Shown here: in pieces, positions 17,970 through 25,888 of the stretch
Layout of the letters: each line of letters opens with the position of its first letter
How positions within the stretch are numbered: position 1 is the first letter of the stretch
Origin: Sphingomonas sp.
Lineage (GTDB): Bacteria > Pseudomonadota > Alphaproteobacteria > Sphingomonadales > Sphingomonadaceae
Direction: 5' to 3'
Length of the DNA: 64,000 nt
NCBI GenBank assembly: GCA_003248865.1
Contig: QFPK01000015.1
Location: 27,621-91,620, forward strand
The notes under the pieces: model-generated
What the model was told of the DNA's origin: nothing
What the model saw: the letters and a program-made list of their open reading frames with translations, nothing else
Databases searched by the model: none
Position numbers and translations under genes: made by a program

Positions 17970-18501
17970 TCGCCCGCTCCAGCGCCCGGCGCACCTCGCG
18001 CGCCAATTGCCGCGCAGTGGGCGCCATGAACTCGCTGTCACGCCCGCCGCCGGTCATGTTCACGGTCAGCCGCACCTGTTGCCCACCCTGAGACCCGGTC
18101 TCGATCCGCCCGCTGGAGGTGGGCACGAACCATTCCGGCCCTCGCTCGCCCACCACATAGGCTCGGCCCGGCGCCACCGGCCCGCCGGTCGCCCGTCCCG
18201 GCAACCCCAGCAGCCCGGTCCCCGTCTGCCCCAGCAACCCCGACAGCCCCGCGCCATCCAGCTTCAGCGCCGAGCCGGCAATCTCGCCCAGCGCCCGCGC
18301 GGCCGCCCGGCCCAGATCCTCGAACTCCAGCCGCCCGCTGCGCGCCGCCCGCCGAAGGGATTGCTCGATGCTGCTCCCGACGGAATCCGCCTCCCGCCCC
18401 AGCCCGTCGCGCAACGCCGCGCGCATCTCCGCCACATCCTCGGCAAAACCGCGCGAATCCGTCCGAACCTGAACGGCCAGCGCATGCAGTTCATCATCCA
18501 T
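17962..18501 (-). CDS. GTA gp11, tail tape measure protein (short)
   Basis: A 179-residue protein matching the small tape-measure proteins of RcGTA-type clusters: an N-terminal helical part (VQVRTDSRGFAEDVAEMRAALRDGL), a Gly-rich hinge (GLLGQTGTGLLGLPGRATGGPV) and the C-terminal AYVVGERGPEWFVPTSSGRIE box. The short length fits the very short tail of GTA particles. The start at 18501 (MDDELHAL) overlaps gp10.1 by 8 bp. Confidence 0.9.
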   Translation of the reverse strand: MDDELHALAVQVRTDSRGFAEDVAEMRAALRDGLGREADSVGSSIEQSLRRAARSGRLEFEDLGRAAARALGEIAGSALKLDGAGLSGLLGQTGTGLLGLPGRATGGPVAPGRAYVVGERGPEWFVPTSSGRIETGSQGGQQVRLTVNMTGGGRDSEFMAPTARQLAREVRRALERANG

Positions 18502-18691
18502 TGCCTGCTCCCTGCTGCATCCGCTCCAGCGCCCGCCGATCCAGCGGCGGTGGCCCGGCGGGCCCGGCACGCCCCTCGATCGCCTGCGCCAGTTCCGCCG
18601 CCGTCGATTGCCAGAACTGCTCCGGGCTCCAGCCCAGCTGCCCCGTCGCCACCTGCGCGGCGTTTCGCGCCAGATCGGAAAACCGCTGCAT
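18494..18691 (-). CDS. GTA gp10.1, tail assembly chaperone C-terminal partner
   Basis: A 65-residue protein: FSDLARNAAQVATGQLGWSPEQFWQSTAAELAQAIEG is the recognisable tail-assembly-chaperone motif (GWSPEQFW). It starts at 18691 with its ATG sharing one base with the stop of gp10 (TGATG). Small partners of this kind assist loading of the tape measure during tail assembly and are not part of the finished tail. Confidence 0.88.
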   Translation of the reverse strand: MQRFSDLARNAAQVATGQLGWSPEQFWQSTAAELAQAIEGRAGPAGPPPLDRRALERMQQGAGNG

Positions 18692-18999
18692 CAGCGCCCG
18701 CCGAACACGGCAGACAACAGCGCGCGATACACCGGCAACAGCGCGCCTACGCCTTCCGCCAGCAAGGCCGTCTCGAACTGCTGCCGCTCCTCGCCGTCGC
18801 GCCTGTCGCCCAGGCAATGCCAGAACAGCGCCCCCATATCGGCGATCCGCGCCTGCCCGCCGGCCGCCCGGTCCAGCAACTGGAACAGGCTTCCCGCTTC
18901 GACTTCAGCCGCCACCAACGCCGAGAAGCTCGGTCGAAGCAACCGAACCCCACTCGTCAACGGCAGCGCCACTTCGCCGCGCACAGGGTTGGCGCTCAA
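18691..18999 (-). CDS. GTA gp10, GTA-family tail assembly protein
   Basis: A 102-residue protein of the gene-transfer-agent gp10 type: MSANPVRGEVALPLTSGVRLLRPSFSALVAAEVEAGSLF begins with the standard description of a GTA tail chaperone (gain of function by position and by the LRPSFSAL motif). It overlaps gp9 by 4 bp and gp10.1 by 1 bp. Expected to act with gp10.1 as chaperone of the tape measure. Confidence 0.88.
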   Translation of the reverse strand: MSANPVRGEVALPLTSGVRLLRPSFSALVAAEVEAGSLFQLLDRAAGGQARIADMGALFWHCLGDRRDGEERQQFETALLAEGVGALLPVYRALLSAVFGGR

Positions 19000-19403
19000 A
19001 GCGCTTCCACCTGCCCGGAGCTTTCCAGCGACAGCGTGTAGCTGCGCTCCCCGTTGAAATCCCCGGCATAGTCCAGCCGCGTCACCTGAAACGCCCCGCG
19101 CAGCCGCTCGCCGCCCTCGAAGCTCACCTCAAAGCGGTCCAGCGCGCCGTTCAGCAACCGGCTCTTCAGCTGAAGCTCCGCCTGCGAGCCGGTGAAAACC
19201 CCGGCCCCGCTGATCGAAACCGCGCGCACGCCACCCGCCGGCAACAGCTCGCGCCAGCCGCCGGACCCCTTGTGCGTCACCACCACCGGCTCGGACGAAA
19301 GGCTCAGCTGCGTCGTCCGCAGCCCGGCCACAGTCCGGAACACCTCCGGCGCACCGCCGTCGCTGATCTTCAGCAGAAAGGCCGCTCCACTCTCAACCGC
19401 CAT
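18996..19403 (-). CDS. GTA gp9, major tail tube protein
   Basis: A 135-residue tail tube protein: FLLKISDGGAPEVFRTVAGLRTTQLSLSSEPVVVTHKGSGGWRELL and FEVSFEGGERLRGAFQVTRLDYAGDFNGERSYTLSLESSG are the usual TIGR02126-type pattern. Hexamer rings of this protein build the short tail tube. One bp separates it from gp8. Confidence 0.92.
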   Translation of the reverse strand: MAVESGAAFLLKISDGGAPEVFRTVAGLRTTQLSLSSEPVVVTHKGSGGWRELLPAGGVRAVSISGAGVFTGSQAELQLKSRLLNGALDRFEVSFEGGERLRGAFQVTRLDYAGDFNGERSYTLSLESSGQVEAL

Positions 19404-19404
19404 G

Positions 19405-19803
19405 TCAATTCTCCATCACAGTCAGGGTCCGGAACTCCAGCTGCCCCAGCATCCAGTTCTTGGTCGTCCGCCGCACGCTCCCGCGTGCCAGCCGCAGCCC
19501 GATCAGCCGCAGCCCGGGCCGCACGGCGGGAATCGCCAGCACCGCGCGCTCCACATCCGCCAGGATCGCCTTGGCCTCGGCCAGACTGTCCCGATTGTCC
19601 CACAGGCTGATGGTGAAGCGGTGCTCGCTCCCCTGCCCCCCCTGCCAGCCCCGGCTCACCACCGTGTCGCCGCCGATCGAAAGATAGGGCGGGCGCGCAT
19701 TGGCGGGCGGTCCGTCGAAAATGGCGATACTGCGCGCCACAAGGTGCGCATCCCCCGCCAGTGCAGTCGCCACCAGGCGCTGCAGTTCAAGGCTTGCCTT
19801 CAT
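19405..19803 (-). CDS. GTA gp8, DUF3168 tail terminator
   Basis: A 132-residue DUF3168 protein (LQRLVATALAGDAHL, PPYLSIGGDTV, EHRFTISLWD, then LIGLRLARGSVRR). In the family it caps the tail tube and joins it to the head completion proteins. Eleven bp separate its start from the gp7 stop. Confidence 0.9.
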   Translation of the reverse strand: MKASLELQRLVATALAGDAHLVARSIAIFDGPPANARPPYLSIGGDTVVSRGWQGGQGSEHRFTISLWDNRDSLAEAKAILADVERAVLAIPAVRPGLRLIGLRLARGSVRRTTKNWMLGQLEFRTLTVMEN

Positions 19804-19813
19804 GGCCTGCTCC

Positions 19814-20146
19814 TCAGTCGCTCCAGTCCTCGGCCCACAGGATAATGCGGCCGGGCATCGCGGGGTCGGTCTCGATGGCGGTCGGCAGCATCAGTTCGCC
19901 GCGCCAGCGGATCCGCATGTCCAGCGTCGGGCGCACCCCGTCGCGCAGCTCCAGCCGCCAGCGCCGCGCCGACTGCCGCGTGTCCGCACGCGGCGTCACG
20001 CCCTCGAACCGCGACAACAGCTCCACCTTGGCCCAGCGCTCGAAGCGGATATGCCAACCGCCCCCACGTTCGGCCGCAGCCCCGCGCACCTCGTCCCGGC
20101 CTTCGAAGCGCACCCGCTCCGAAAGCCTGCCGGCCAGTTCAGCCAT
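19814..20146 (-). CDS. GTA gp7, head closure (stopper) protein
   Basis: A 110-residue head-tail adaptor of the SPP1 gp16 type: LAGRLSERVRFEGRD at the N-terminus, WAKVELLSRFEG in the middle and RIRWRGELMLPTAIETDP, then LWAEDWS at the end. It closes the packaged capsid and accepts the tail. Directly after gp6 in the transcript. Confidence 0.9.
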   Translation of the reverse strand: MAELAGRLSERVRFEGRDEVRGAAAERGGGWHIRFERWAKVELLSRFEGVTPRADTRQSARRWRLELRDGVRPTLDMRIRWRGELMLPTAIETDPAMPGRIILWAEDWSD

Positions 20147-20155
20147 ATGCGCCTC

Positions 20156-20692
20156 CTATCGAACGCGCCGCGCCCGCCAGGGCGACAGCATGCGGCGAAC
20201 CGCCGGCGGAATCCCGGGGTCATCGGGCGCATCGCGATGGGCATGGAAATGCGCGGCCGCCCGGATCACCGAAAGCCTGAGCACTTCGGGCACCCAGTTC
20301 CAGTCGCTCGCCATCCCCGCGCGATAACGCACCAGCAGCTGCTGGCAGTCCGGCAGGCCCGGCACTTCCAGCCGCCCTTCGCCATAGCGGCCGACGCGGA
20401 ACTGCGCCTCACCTGCACCCAGCGCCCGGCTCGTGCCGTCAATCGCCACGGCCTGTGCCCCGACCAAGCTTCTCGCAGGCTCCGCGGCAAGACCCAGCAC
20501 GCCGTCGCGCACATCGCCCCGCTCTACCACCTCGCGCTCGAACAGCAGCAACCCCAGCATGGCCTCCACCGTCTCGGTCGCCGCCCGCAGCAGCGCCGAC
20601 AGCAGGGCATCTTCCCCATTGTCCTCGATCCGCAGATAGGCCTTCAGCTCAGCCAGCGCGGCCGCCGGCGGTGCCTTTTCGATCCCCGCCAT
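20156..20692 (-). CDS. GTA gp6, head-tail connector
   Basis: A 178-residue connector of the phiE125 gp8/HK97 gp6 type: ALAELKAYLRIEDNGEDALLSALLRAATETVEAMLG is the canonical N-terminal helix pair, followed by a beta-rich centre and VLRLSVIRAAAHFHAHRD. It forms the ring below the portal. In RcGTA it directly follows the capsid gene; here three extra genes intervene. It overlaps the 93-residue adaptor gene by one base. Confidence 0.92.
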   Translation of the reverse strand: MAGIEKAPPAAALAELKAYLRIEDNGEDALLSALLRAATETVEAMLGLLLFEREVVERGDVRDGVLGLAAEPARSLVGAQAVAIDGTSRALGAGEAQFRVGRYGEGRLEVPGLPDCQQLLVRYRAGMASDWNWVPEVLRLSVIRAAAHFHAHRDAPDDPGIPPAVRRMLSPWRARRVR

Positions 20693-20973
20693 CAGCGATC
20701 CTCCACCCGCAGCGTCAGGCTGCGCTCATCCACCGTCTGGTCGGAAAAGCCGGCCCGGTTGCGCACGTCGTAAACATGGCCGGCGATCCCGCCACCCAGC
20801 CGCACCCGCGCCACCGCACCGCCAAGACTGCTGTCCAGCACCTGAACGCCGCCACTCTCCACCGGAGAGACCGACCAGCTGCTGTCCACCACCGATTGCC
20901 CACCCGAGATCGCTGCGGCCCAGTCGACCTGATAATCGAGCACCGCGCCGGGATCCTTCAGGAACATATCCAT
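20692..20973 (-). CDS. Fibre-tail adaptor-like protein inserted in the GTA cluster
   Basis: A 93-residue protein: FLKDPGAVLDYQVDWAAAISGGQSVVDSSWSVSPVES, then GGIAGHVYDVRNRAGFSDQTVDERSLTLRVEDR. This pattern (phage KDPxAxLDYxxDW opening and DERSxTLRVxxR ending) is that of small phage fibre-tail adaptor proteins, an Ig-like fold linking fibres to the virion. No equivalent is in the canonical RcGTA cluster at this position. It is one of three neighbouring genes (20692-24193) that look like an acquired fibre module. The gp6 start overlaps its stop. Confidence 0.75.
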   Translation of the reverse strand: MDMFLKDPGAVLDYQVDWAAAISGGQSVVDSSWSVSPVESGGVQVLDSSLGGAVARVRLGGGIAGHVYDVRNRAGFSDQTVDERSLTLRVEDR

Positions 20974-20988
20974 TTCCCCGCCTCCCGC

Positions 20989-21357
20989 TTAAGCCGGCGC
21001 CCCGATCTCCACGGTCCAGCCGTCGAAACTCACGGTCCCCCCAACCGCCAGAGACGTGGCGGGGCAGGTCGTCACATACAGAAGCTTGCCCGCCCCCACG
21101 TCCACCAGCGCGATATGGTCGGCGATGCCCGATCCCGTCACCGCCACGCCGGCTTTTCCGGCCACGGCAATCCGCCGGCCTGAACCGGCACCGGCCTGCA
21201 TCGCATAATCGGCCGCACCCATCGTCGCCTCGGCCAGCTTTCCGCTGATCGCCGCCTGGAACGATGCGGGCTGGCCGGTCACGGCTAGCATCCGATCCGC
21301 GTCGGCGATCACCTGCAGCGCGCCGTCCAGCACCTCGCCCGCAACCCATTTGCCCAT
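20989..21357 (-). CDS. Small virion-associated protein of the putative fibre module
   Basis: A 122-residue protein starting at 21357 (MGKWVAGEVLDGALQVIADA) with a GGGAGA ribosome-binding site 6 bp upstream. The body is beta-rich and repetitive in style (ISGKLAEATMGAADYAMQAG, IADHIALVDVGAGKLLYVTTCPA, VSFDGWTVEIGAPA). Short proteins of this type accompany tail-fibre genes in phages of alphaproteobacteria, where they are capsid- or fibre-associated. The precise role is unknown. The adaptor gene starts 15 bp downstream. Confidence 0.7.
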   Translation of the reverse strand: MGKWVAGEVLDGALQVIADADRMLAVTGQPASFQAAISGKLAEATMGAADYAMQAGAGSGRRIAVAGKAGVAVTGSGIADHIALVDVGAGKLLYVTTCPATSLAVGGTVSFDGWTVEIGAPA

Positions 21358-21382
21358 CAATAGTCTCCCGAAAAGCGCCGCC

Positions 21383-24193
21383 TCAGTCTCCAAAAGCCGC
21401 GATGCCTCTGTCCTCGAACCCCACCACCAAGGTTCGCCGTCCAACCGCCGTCTCGTTGCCCGGCCCAGCCGCCACCAGCGCAGGCGATCCGGCGTTATGA
21501 CCATGCAGCGCCACAGCGGGATCGAGCGCGGCCATCCAATGCAGCCCGCCGGTCGCGGCGACATGTCCGTGGAAGCTGCCGGCCGGCGCCACGACCACCA
21601 CCGGCACCACGATGGCGTCCGCCTCATTGGCTCCGGCTGCGAAGGTGGTGCCCCGCATCTGCCCGCCGGCATCCTGGTCGATCCCGGCCGGCACCGCCTT
21701 GCCGATCAGGCGGCTCGCCTTCGCGGCACTTGGCCGATAATCCCCGTCCCAGCTGCCCGATCCGCTGTTGGTCGCGTCATTGACCAGCCCGTAATAGTCC
21801 ACATAGGCAGCCGGGCTGGTCTGCACCGCATAATCGGTGTCCGTTTCCGACCCGATGCCGTCAAACGCATATTGCCAGTCAGACGGGCTGTTCACCCCCC
21901 GGTTCGCCCGGAACACAGCCGATTGCCCCACACCGTACAGCAGCTCCCAGCAGCCGGTCTGTGTCCCGTCCGCAATCCACTGGTCCTGCTTCGTCGCATT
22001 GCGGTCGAACACGACATTGCGCACACAATTTCCGATATGCTCCAGCGACATGCGCACAAGCGGGATCACCGGCCCACCCGCGACCCGCCTTGCGGTGCCC
22101 CCTTTGTAGGTCAAAAGCGCCCCCGCCGCGCTTGGCGTGGCGTAGGTGAAGCGATGCGCATCCAGCACGCTCGCAACCGTGAATGATCCATTGAATATCT
22201 CTGGTGTCAGTCCGGCGATGCTCACCGTCTCACCCGCCGCCAGCCCATGGTTCAGCACGCCGGCCGTCACCGTCGTGCCGCTGGTCGTAAACGGCATGGG
22301 GGCTTCGTTGTGCCAATTGTAGCGGCTGCCCAGTAATGTGCAGCCTTCCCAGATACAATCCTGCATCTGGGTATAGAAATATTCTCCGATCTGGTGGGCC
22401 GCATCTCCTGCCTGCCCTTCCATCTGCACATTCACCAGCGCGATGCGCAACAATGTGCTCGGCGTTCCGAATGATCCGGATCCAGACAGGGCATTCAGGA
22501 TCGGCCCCGGCCACTCATAGGCCCGGCAGTTCCATAACATCGCATCTGGCGTATCATTCGCCGGGGAGAAGGCACCGATATTCCGCGCAGATCCGACTTC
22601 CCGGTCGATCGTCACGCCGATCAGGGTCGTCCCGCCTGCAGATCGCGTGCGCCGCATGTTACGCACCAGAACCCCGCCCGGCTGGTTGCCATAGGCAAAG
22701 GAATCGCAATCAACGATCTGATTCTGGAAGCTGCCGGCCGACCCATAGATTCCGGTCGTACCGGTTTCAAATCCGCTCCTCCCGGTGATCGTCACCCGCT
22801 CCAATATGCCAACGCCCGCCGCCGGAGAGCCGCTGAACAGCACCGCGCCGCCCAGTTCCAACCGCAGATCGCGAAACCACCAGCGCTGATTCTGCACTGC
22901 CTGGGCGTTGCCCGTGCGCAGGATCGTCGTTGCACGCGGATTCGCGGCTGTCGGGTCTCCGCGCACGATGGTCAGTCCCTCGCGCGGATTCAGCGACGGC
23001 GTGGCAGAGCTGATCGCCCCGCCCACAGTGTGCGTCTGCCCATCGGTCAGGATGATCTCCCAATAATCGCTGGCGCGGGTGGTCCCAGTCACGCCATTGG
23101 CGTCCGGTGGCGCCAAGGACGCATTGGCGATCAGCAGGTTCTTGAACGCTTGCAGCGCGACCATCAGGTTCCCGGCCTTGCTCGCCGTCGGCGCCGTCCT
23201 TGCGGAAGCGATGTCGCCATGCAGCGTCACATTCGCCGCATCGGCTTGTGCCACCAATGGAGAGTTGGTGTCCACGAACACATAGCGCCGCCGATTGCCG
23301 TGCCGGGTTCCAACCGGGTCATAGATCAGGTGCAGCGGCGTCTCATGCGCCACCCCCACGCCACCGGTCACCGAATTCACATGCCCCGAGCCAGACACCC
23401 GCGCGGCCCCGATCCAGGGATAGACGGTACGATGCACGGTAATCAGCCCCGGGTTCAGCCCGGACAGGTTGATGGCCCCGCCCCAGCAGCGCAGATTGTC
23501 ACCATGCGCGGGCGACGTCTGCGGCTCGGTGAACCAATAGTCCTTGCTCGTCGTCCCGTCGGTCGCGGTCAGCTTCACCGCCGCGACCGCCTGATTGCGC
23601 GCCGCCCCGAAATGCTCGGGATGCTCGGCCGCCACTATCAGCTCGACCCGCTCCATATGGTTCGGCGCCACCGCAGTCCCCATCACAGGCAGATAGCTCG
23701 GCGTCGCCCAGCGGCTGATTACCGGGATCACGCTCCGAACCGAATGGTTCGGCACCGCCGTCAGCAGCGCCGCCGCCTCCCCCTGCTTCCAGCCCGCCTG
23801 AAAGCTTGCCTCGGCAATGGTCGCCCCGGCCGGCACCCGCCTGCTCAGCGCCAGCCGCACCGTGCGGGTGCCGTTCCCATTGTCGGTCTCGTTCAGTTTC
23901 GTGGCATCGGGGTGCGGCAGCCGCATGGCCTTGGTCGCCACGATCTGCATTGCGCGGGCGCCATTCGCCACCGCCTGCCCCCCCACCCGGTCGAAACCGG
24001 CGGTCCGCACCTGCAGCACCACCTTGGGCACACCCTTGGGGTCCAGCGGAAACTGATCCACCGCGTTCAACAGGAACCGGCCGTGCGGCCGATCGGCACC
24101 GTTGAACTCCCAGGCGCCGCCGGTCTGCGGCCAGTTGCCGGTCACCGCCAGCACCCAGCCACTCGATTCCACGGCAGTCGAGACAATCGCCAT
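21383..24193 (-). CDS. Large putative fibre/spike protein in the GTA cluster
   Basis: A 936-residue protein with no relative in the RcGTA cluster. From about residue 430 to 700 the text alternates short hydrophobic strands with Asn, Asp and Gly turns (WWFRDLRLELGGAVLFSG, ILERVTITGR, QNQIVDCDSFAYG, VLVRNMRRTRSAGGTTLIGVTIDR, TLLRIALVNVQMEGQ, CIWEGCTLLGSRYNW), the look of a right-handed parallel beta-helix as in phage tailspikes. Residues about 640-690 resemble a small Ig-like domain (AAGETVSIAGLTPEIFNGSFTVASVLDAHRFTYATPSAAG). The start at 24193 follows a GGAG at 6 bp. Host recognition or surface glycan binding is inferred only from fold and neighbours. An enzyme activity cannot be excluded. Confidence 0.75.
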   Translation of the reverse strand: MAIVSTAVESSGWVLAVTGNWPQTGGAWEFNGADRPHGRFLLNAVDQFPLDPKGVPKVVLQVRTAGFDRVGGQAVANGARAMQIVATKAMRLPHPDATKLNETDNGNGTRTVRLALSRRVPAGATIAEASFQAGWKQGEAAALLTAVPNHSVRSVIPVISRWATPSYLPVMGTAVAPNHMERVELIVAAEHPEHFGAARNQAVAAVKLTATDGTTSKDYWFTEPQTSPAHGDNLRCWGGAINLSGLNPGLITVHRTVYPWIGAARVSGSGHVNSVTGGVGVAHETPLHLIYDPVGTRHGNRRRYVFVDTNSPLVAQADAANVTLHGDIASARTAPTASKAGNLMVALQAFKNLLIANASLAPPDANGVTGTTRASDYWEIILTDGQTHTVGGAISSATPSLNPREGLTIVRGDPTAANPRATTILRTGNAQAVQNQRWWFRDLRLELGGAVLFSGSPAAGVGILERVTITGRSGFETGTTGIYGSAGSFQNQIVDCDSFAYGNQPGGVLVRNMRRTRSAGGTTLIGVTIDREVGSARNIGAFSPANDTPDAMLWNCRAYEWPGPILNALSGSGSFGTPSTLLRIALVNVQMEGQAGDAAHQIGEYFYTQMQDCIWEGCTLLGSRYNWHNEAPMPFTTSGTTVTAGVLNHGLAAGETVSIAGLTPEIFNGSFTVASVLDAHRFTYATPSAAGALLTYKGGTARRVAGGPVIPLVRMSLEHIGNCVRNVVFDRNATKQDQWIADGTQTGCWELLYGVGQSAVFRANRGVNSPSDWQYAFDGIGSETDTDYAVQTSPAAYVDYYGLVNDATNSGSGSWDGDYRPSAAKASRLIGKAVPAGIDQDAGGQMRGTTFAAGANEADAIVVPVVVVAPAGSFHGHVAATGGLHWMAALDPAVALHGHNAGSPALVAAGPGNETAVGRRTLVVGFEDRGIAAFGD

Positions 24194-24224
24194 CGCCAGC
24201 TCCGGCCAGATTGACGGGAAGAAA

Positions 24225-24247
24225 CCGGGGGGCGGAACGCCCCCCGG
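24225..24247 (-). terminator. Hairpin after the capsid gene (terminator or attenuator)
   Basis: A perfect 10-bp stem (CCGGGGGGCG and CGCCCCCCGG, 3-nt loop) lies 24 bp after the capsid stop, followed in the direction of transcription by TTTCTTCCC. It is shaped like a leaky rho-independent terminator. Placed between the capsid gene and the spike-like gene, it would lower expression of downstream genes relative to capsid. Confidence 0.65.
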
Positions 24248-24270
24248 CAGTCGGGGTCGAAAACGCGCGG

Positions 24271-25413
24271 TCAGGTCGCCGAGAAACGCATCAGCTTCAG
24301 CGCCTCGCTGTTCACCAGCGCCCCGCCCACACGGCGGGTGGCATAGAAGTGCACGAAGGGTTTATTCGAATAGGGATCGCGCAGCACCCCGGTCTCGCCG
24401 CGATCCGCGATCACATAGGCGCTGCGAAACTGGCCGAACCCGATGGACAGGCTGTTGGCGGCAATGTCCGGCATCGCATCCACCTCGACCACCGGATAAC
24501 CCAGCAGCGTCGGCGCCTGGCCTTCCAGCAGACCGGGCTTCCAGATGAAGTCGCCGGTCGAGTCCTTGAACTTCCGCACCGTCGCCATGGTGTTGCTGTT
24601 CATCACCCAGGCCGCGCCCTGCCGGTAGGGCGCCCGCAGCGAATGCACCAGGTCGATCAGCCTGTCCTGCGGGTTGGAGGCGACAAACCCTCCGGCCGCC
24701 CCGGCCGCCACATATTGCAGCGTGCCGAACGGACGCGTCGCGTCCCCCGCCGTCGCCACCGGATAGGTCAGGAACCCCTTCGGCTGAGAGGTGCCGGTGC
24801 CCGACACAAAGGCCACACCCTCGGCGCGGGCGAATTCGGTCGCCACTTCCTGCGCCAGCCAGCCCTCCACGTCGAACAGGGCATCGTCCAGCATCGCCTG
24901 CGTCGCCGCCGGATTGGCATAGAGCTCGCCCATCGGCGCCAGCACTTCAGAGAAGGTCGGCGTCGCCGTCTCCGCCCGCGCCGCCGCCTCGGCCACCCAG
25001 CCGGATGCAAAGCCGCCGGACGCCACCAGCTTGCGGTAATTGGCGGATCCCACCTTCACCACATCGGCCAGCGCGCGGATCGGGGAAATCTGCTTCAGCG
25101 TCGTCTCGATGCGCTGGTCGATCTCCAGCGGCACCGCCAACCCGCCTTCACCGCCCACACCCACAGACATCCGCTTGCTCTCGAACCCGGCTTCCAAGCC
25201 CTTGCGCAGATAGGCGTCGCCGAACGCCGTCGAACGTCCCGCAGCCGCGCCCATCAGTGGCGGCATGGAGACCAGCCGCCGCGACAGCCCGTCCAGATCC
25301 TGCTTCAGCTCCGTGCGCAGCGCATCCAGCTCGCCCCGAAGCGCATCGCCGCCGGCAAAAGTCGGCGCGTCCGCCGCGGTCACCACCGCGGCAGCCTTGG
25401 TTTCATACCCCAT
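24271..25413 (-). CDS. GTA gp5, HK97-fold major capsid protein
   Basis: A 380-residue HK97-family major capsid protein. The N-terminal 90 residues contain the helical scaffold-like delta region (RGELDALRTELKQDLDGLSRRL), removed by the gp4 protease in this family. The capsid domain follows: GGLAVPLEIDQRIETTLKQISPIRALADVVKVGS, then FARAEGVAFVSGTGTSQPKGFL and GAAWVMNSNTMATVRKFKDSTGDFIWKP. I chose the ATG at 25413 (MGYETKA) because a GAGGAG stands 9 bp before it; for the alternative ATG at 25422 the same GAGGAG would touch the start codon. Hairpins lie on both sides of the gene. Confidence 0.95.
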   Translation of the reverse strand: MGYETKAAAVVTAADAPTFAGGDALRGELDALRTELKQDLDGLSRRLVSMPPLMGAAAGRSTAFGDAYLRKGLEAGFESKRMSVGVGGEGGLAVPLEIDQRIETTLKQISPIRALADVVKVGSANYRKLVASGGFASGWVAEAAARAETATPTFSEVLAPMGELYANPAATQAMLDDALFDVEGWLAQEVATEFARAEGVAFVSGTGTSQPKGFLTYPVATAGDATRPFGTLQYVAAGAAGGFVASNPQDRLIDLVHSLRAPYRQGAAWVMNSNTMATVRKFKDSTGDFIWKPGLLEGQAPTLLGYPVVEVDAMPDIAANSLSIGFGQFRSAYVIADRGETGVLRDPYSNKPFVHFYATRRVGGALVNSEALKLMRFSAT

Positions 25414-25431
25414 GCTGCTCATCTCCTCAGC

Positions 25432-25452
25432 GGAACCCAACCGTCGGGTTCC
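25432..25452 (-). promoter_or_regulatory. Hairpin in the leader of the capsid gene
   Basis: The 73-bp gap between the protease stop and the capsid start is one of the few real gaps in the cluster. It holds a 7-bp stem (GGAACCC and GGGTTCC, 25432-25452) just upstream of the capsid ribosome-binding site, with a second GC-rich inverted repeat (CCGGCC, GGCCGG region) around 25455-25472. It could serve as an RNase processing or stability element for the capsid mRNA. Confidence 0.45.
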
Positions 25453-25486
25453 TTCCGGCCGGATGCCCGGCCCCTTCAAACACGCC

Positions 25487-25888
25487 TCAGCCCACGGCCG
25501 AGACGCGCGCCTCCCCATGCATCGGCAGCGTCACCACCGAGCATTCGATCAGGTCCAGCTTCAGCAGTTCGCGCCCGCCGCCGGGCCGCGGTCGGGCGGA
25601 TTTCACCCGATAGCCGAACGACAGTCCGTCGACGGCCCCGCTGCGCATCAGCGCCAGCGCATCCTCGCCGTCCCGGCAATCCGGGCTCACCCCGGCCACC
25701 ATCTTCAGCCCCACGCCGTCTTCTGTCAGGCTCAGCACCCGCCCGATCGGTCGCGCCGGATCATGCTGCCACAACAGCGGCACATCGGCCCGCGCCCCCA
25801 GAAACGCCGCCCGCCGCACGATGTCGCCGCCGCGATCCACGCTGTCGAAGCGGCTGACATAGCCGCTGATCCGCACCAGCTCATCCAT
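25487..25888 (-). CDS. GTA gp4, HK97 prohead protease
   Basis: A 133-residue peptidase of family U35: ISGYVSRFDSVDRGGDIVRRAAF at the N-terminus, LLWQHDPARPIGRV with the catalytic His, and GLSFGYRV with the catalytic Ser. It cleaves the capsid delta domain during head maturation. The start at 25888 (MDELVRIS) overlaps the portal stop by 8 bp. Upstream in-frame residues are portal shadow and are excluded. Confidence 0.93.
   Translation of the reverse strand: MDELVRISGYVSRFDSVDRGGDIVRRAAFLGARADVPLLWQHDPARPIGRVLSLTEDGVGLKMVAGVSPDCRDGEDALALMRSGAVDGLSFGYRVKSARPRPGGGRELLKLDLIECSVVTLPMHGEARVSAVG

Noticed and set aside
17962..18501. The tape measure gene as a truncated or frameshifted remnant
   Set aside because: Small tape measures of about 200 residues are normal for RcGTA-type particles, and both ends of the family pattern are present.
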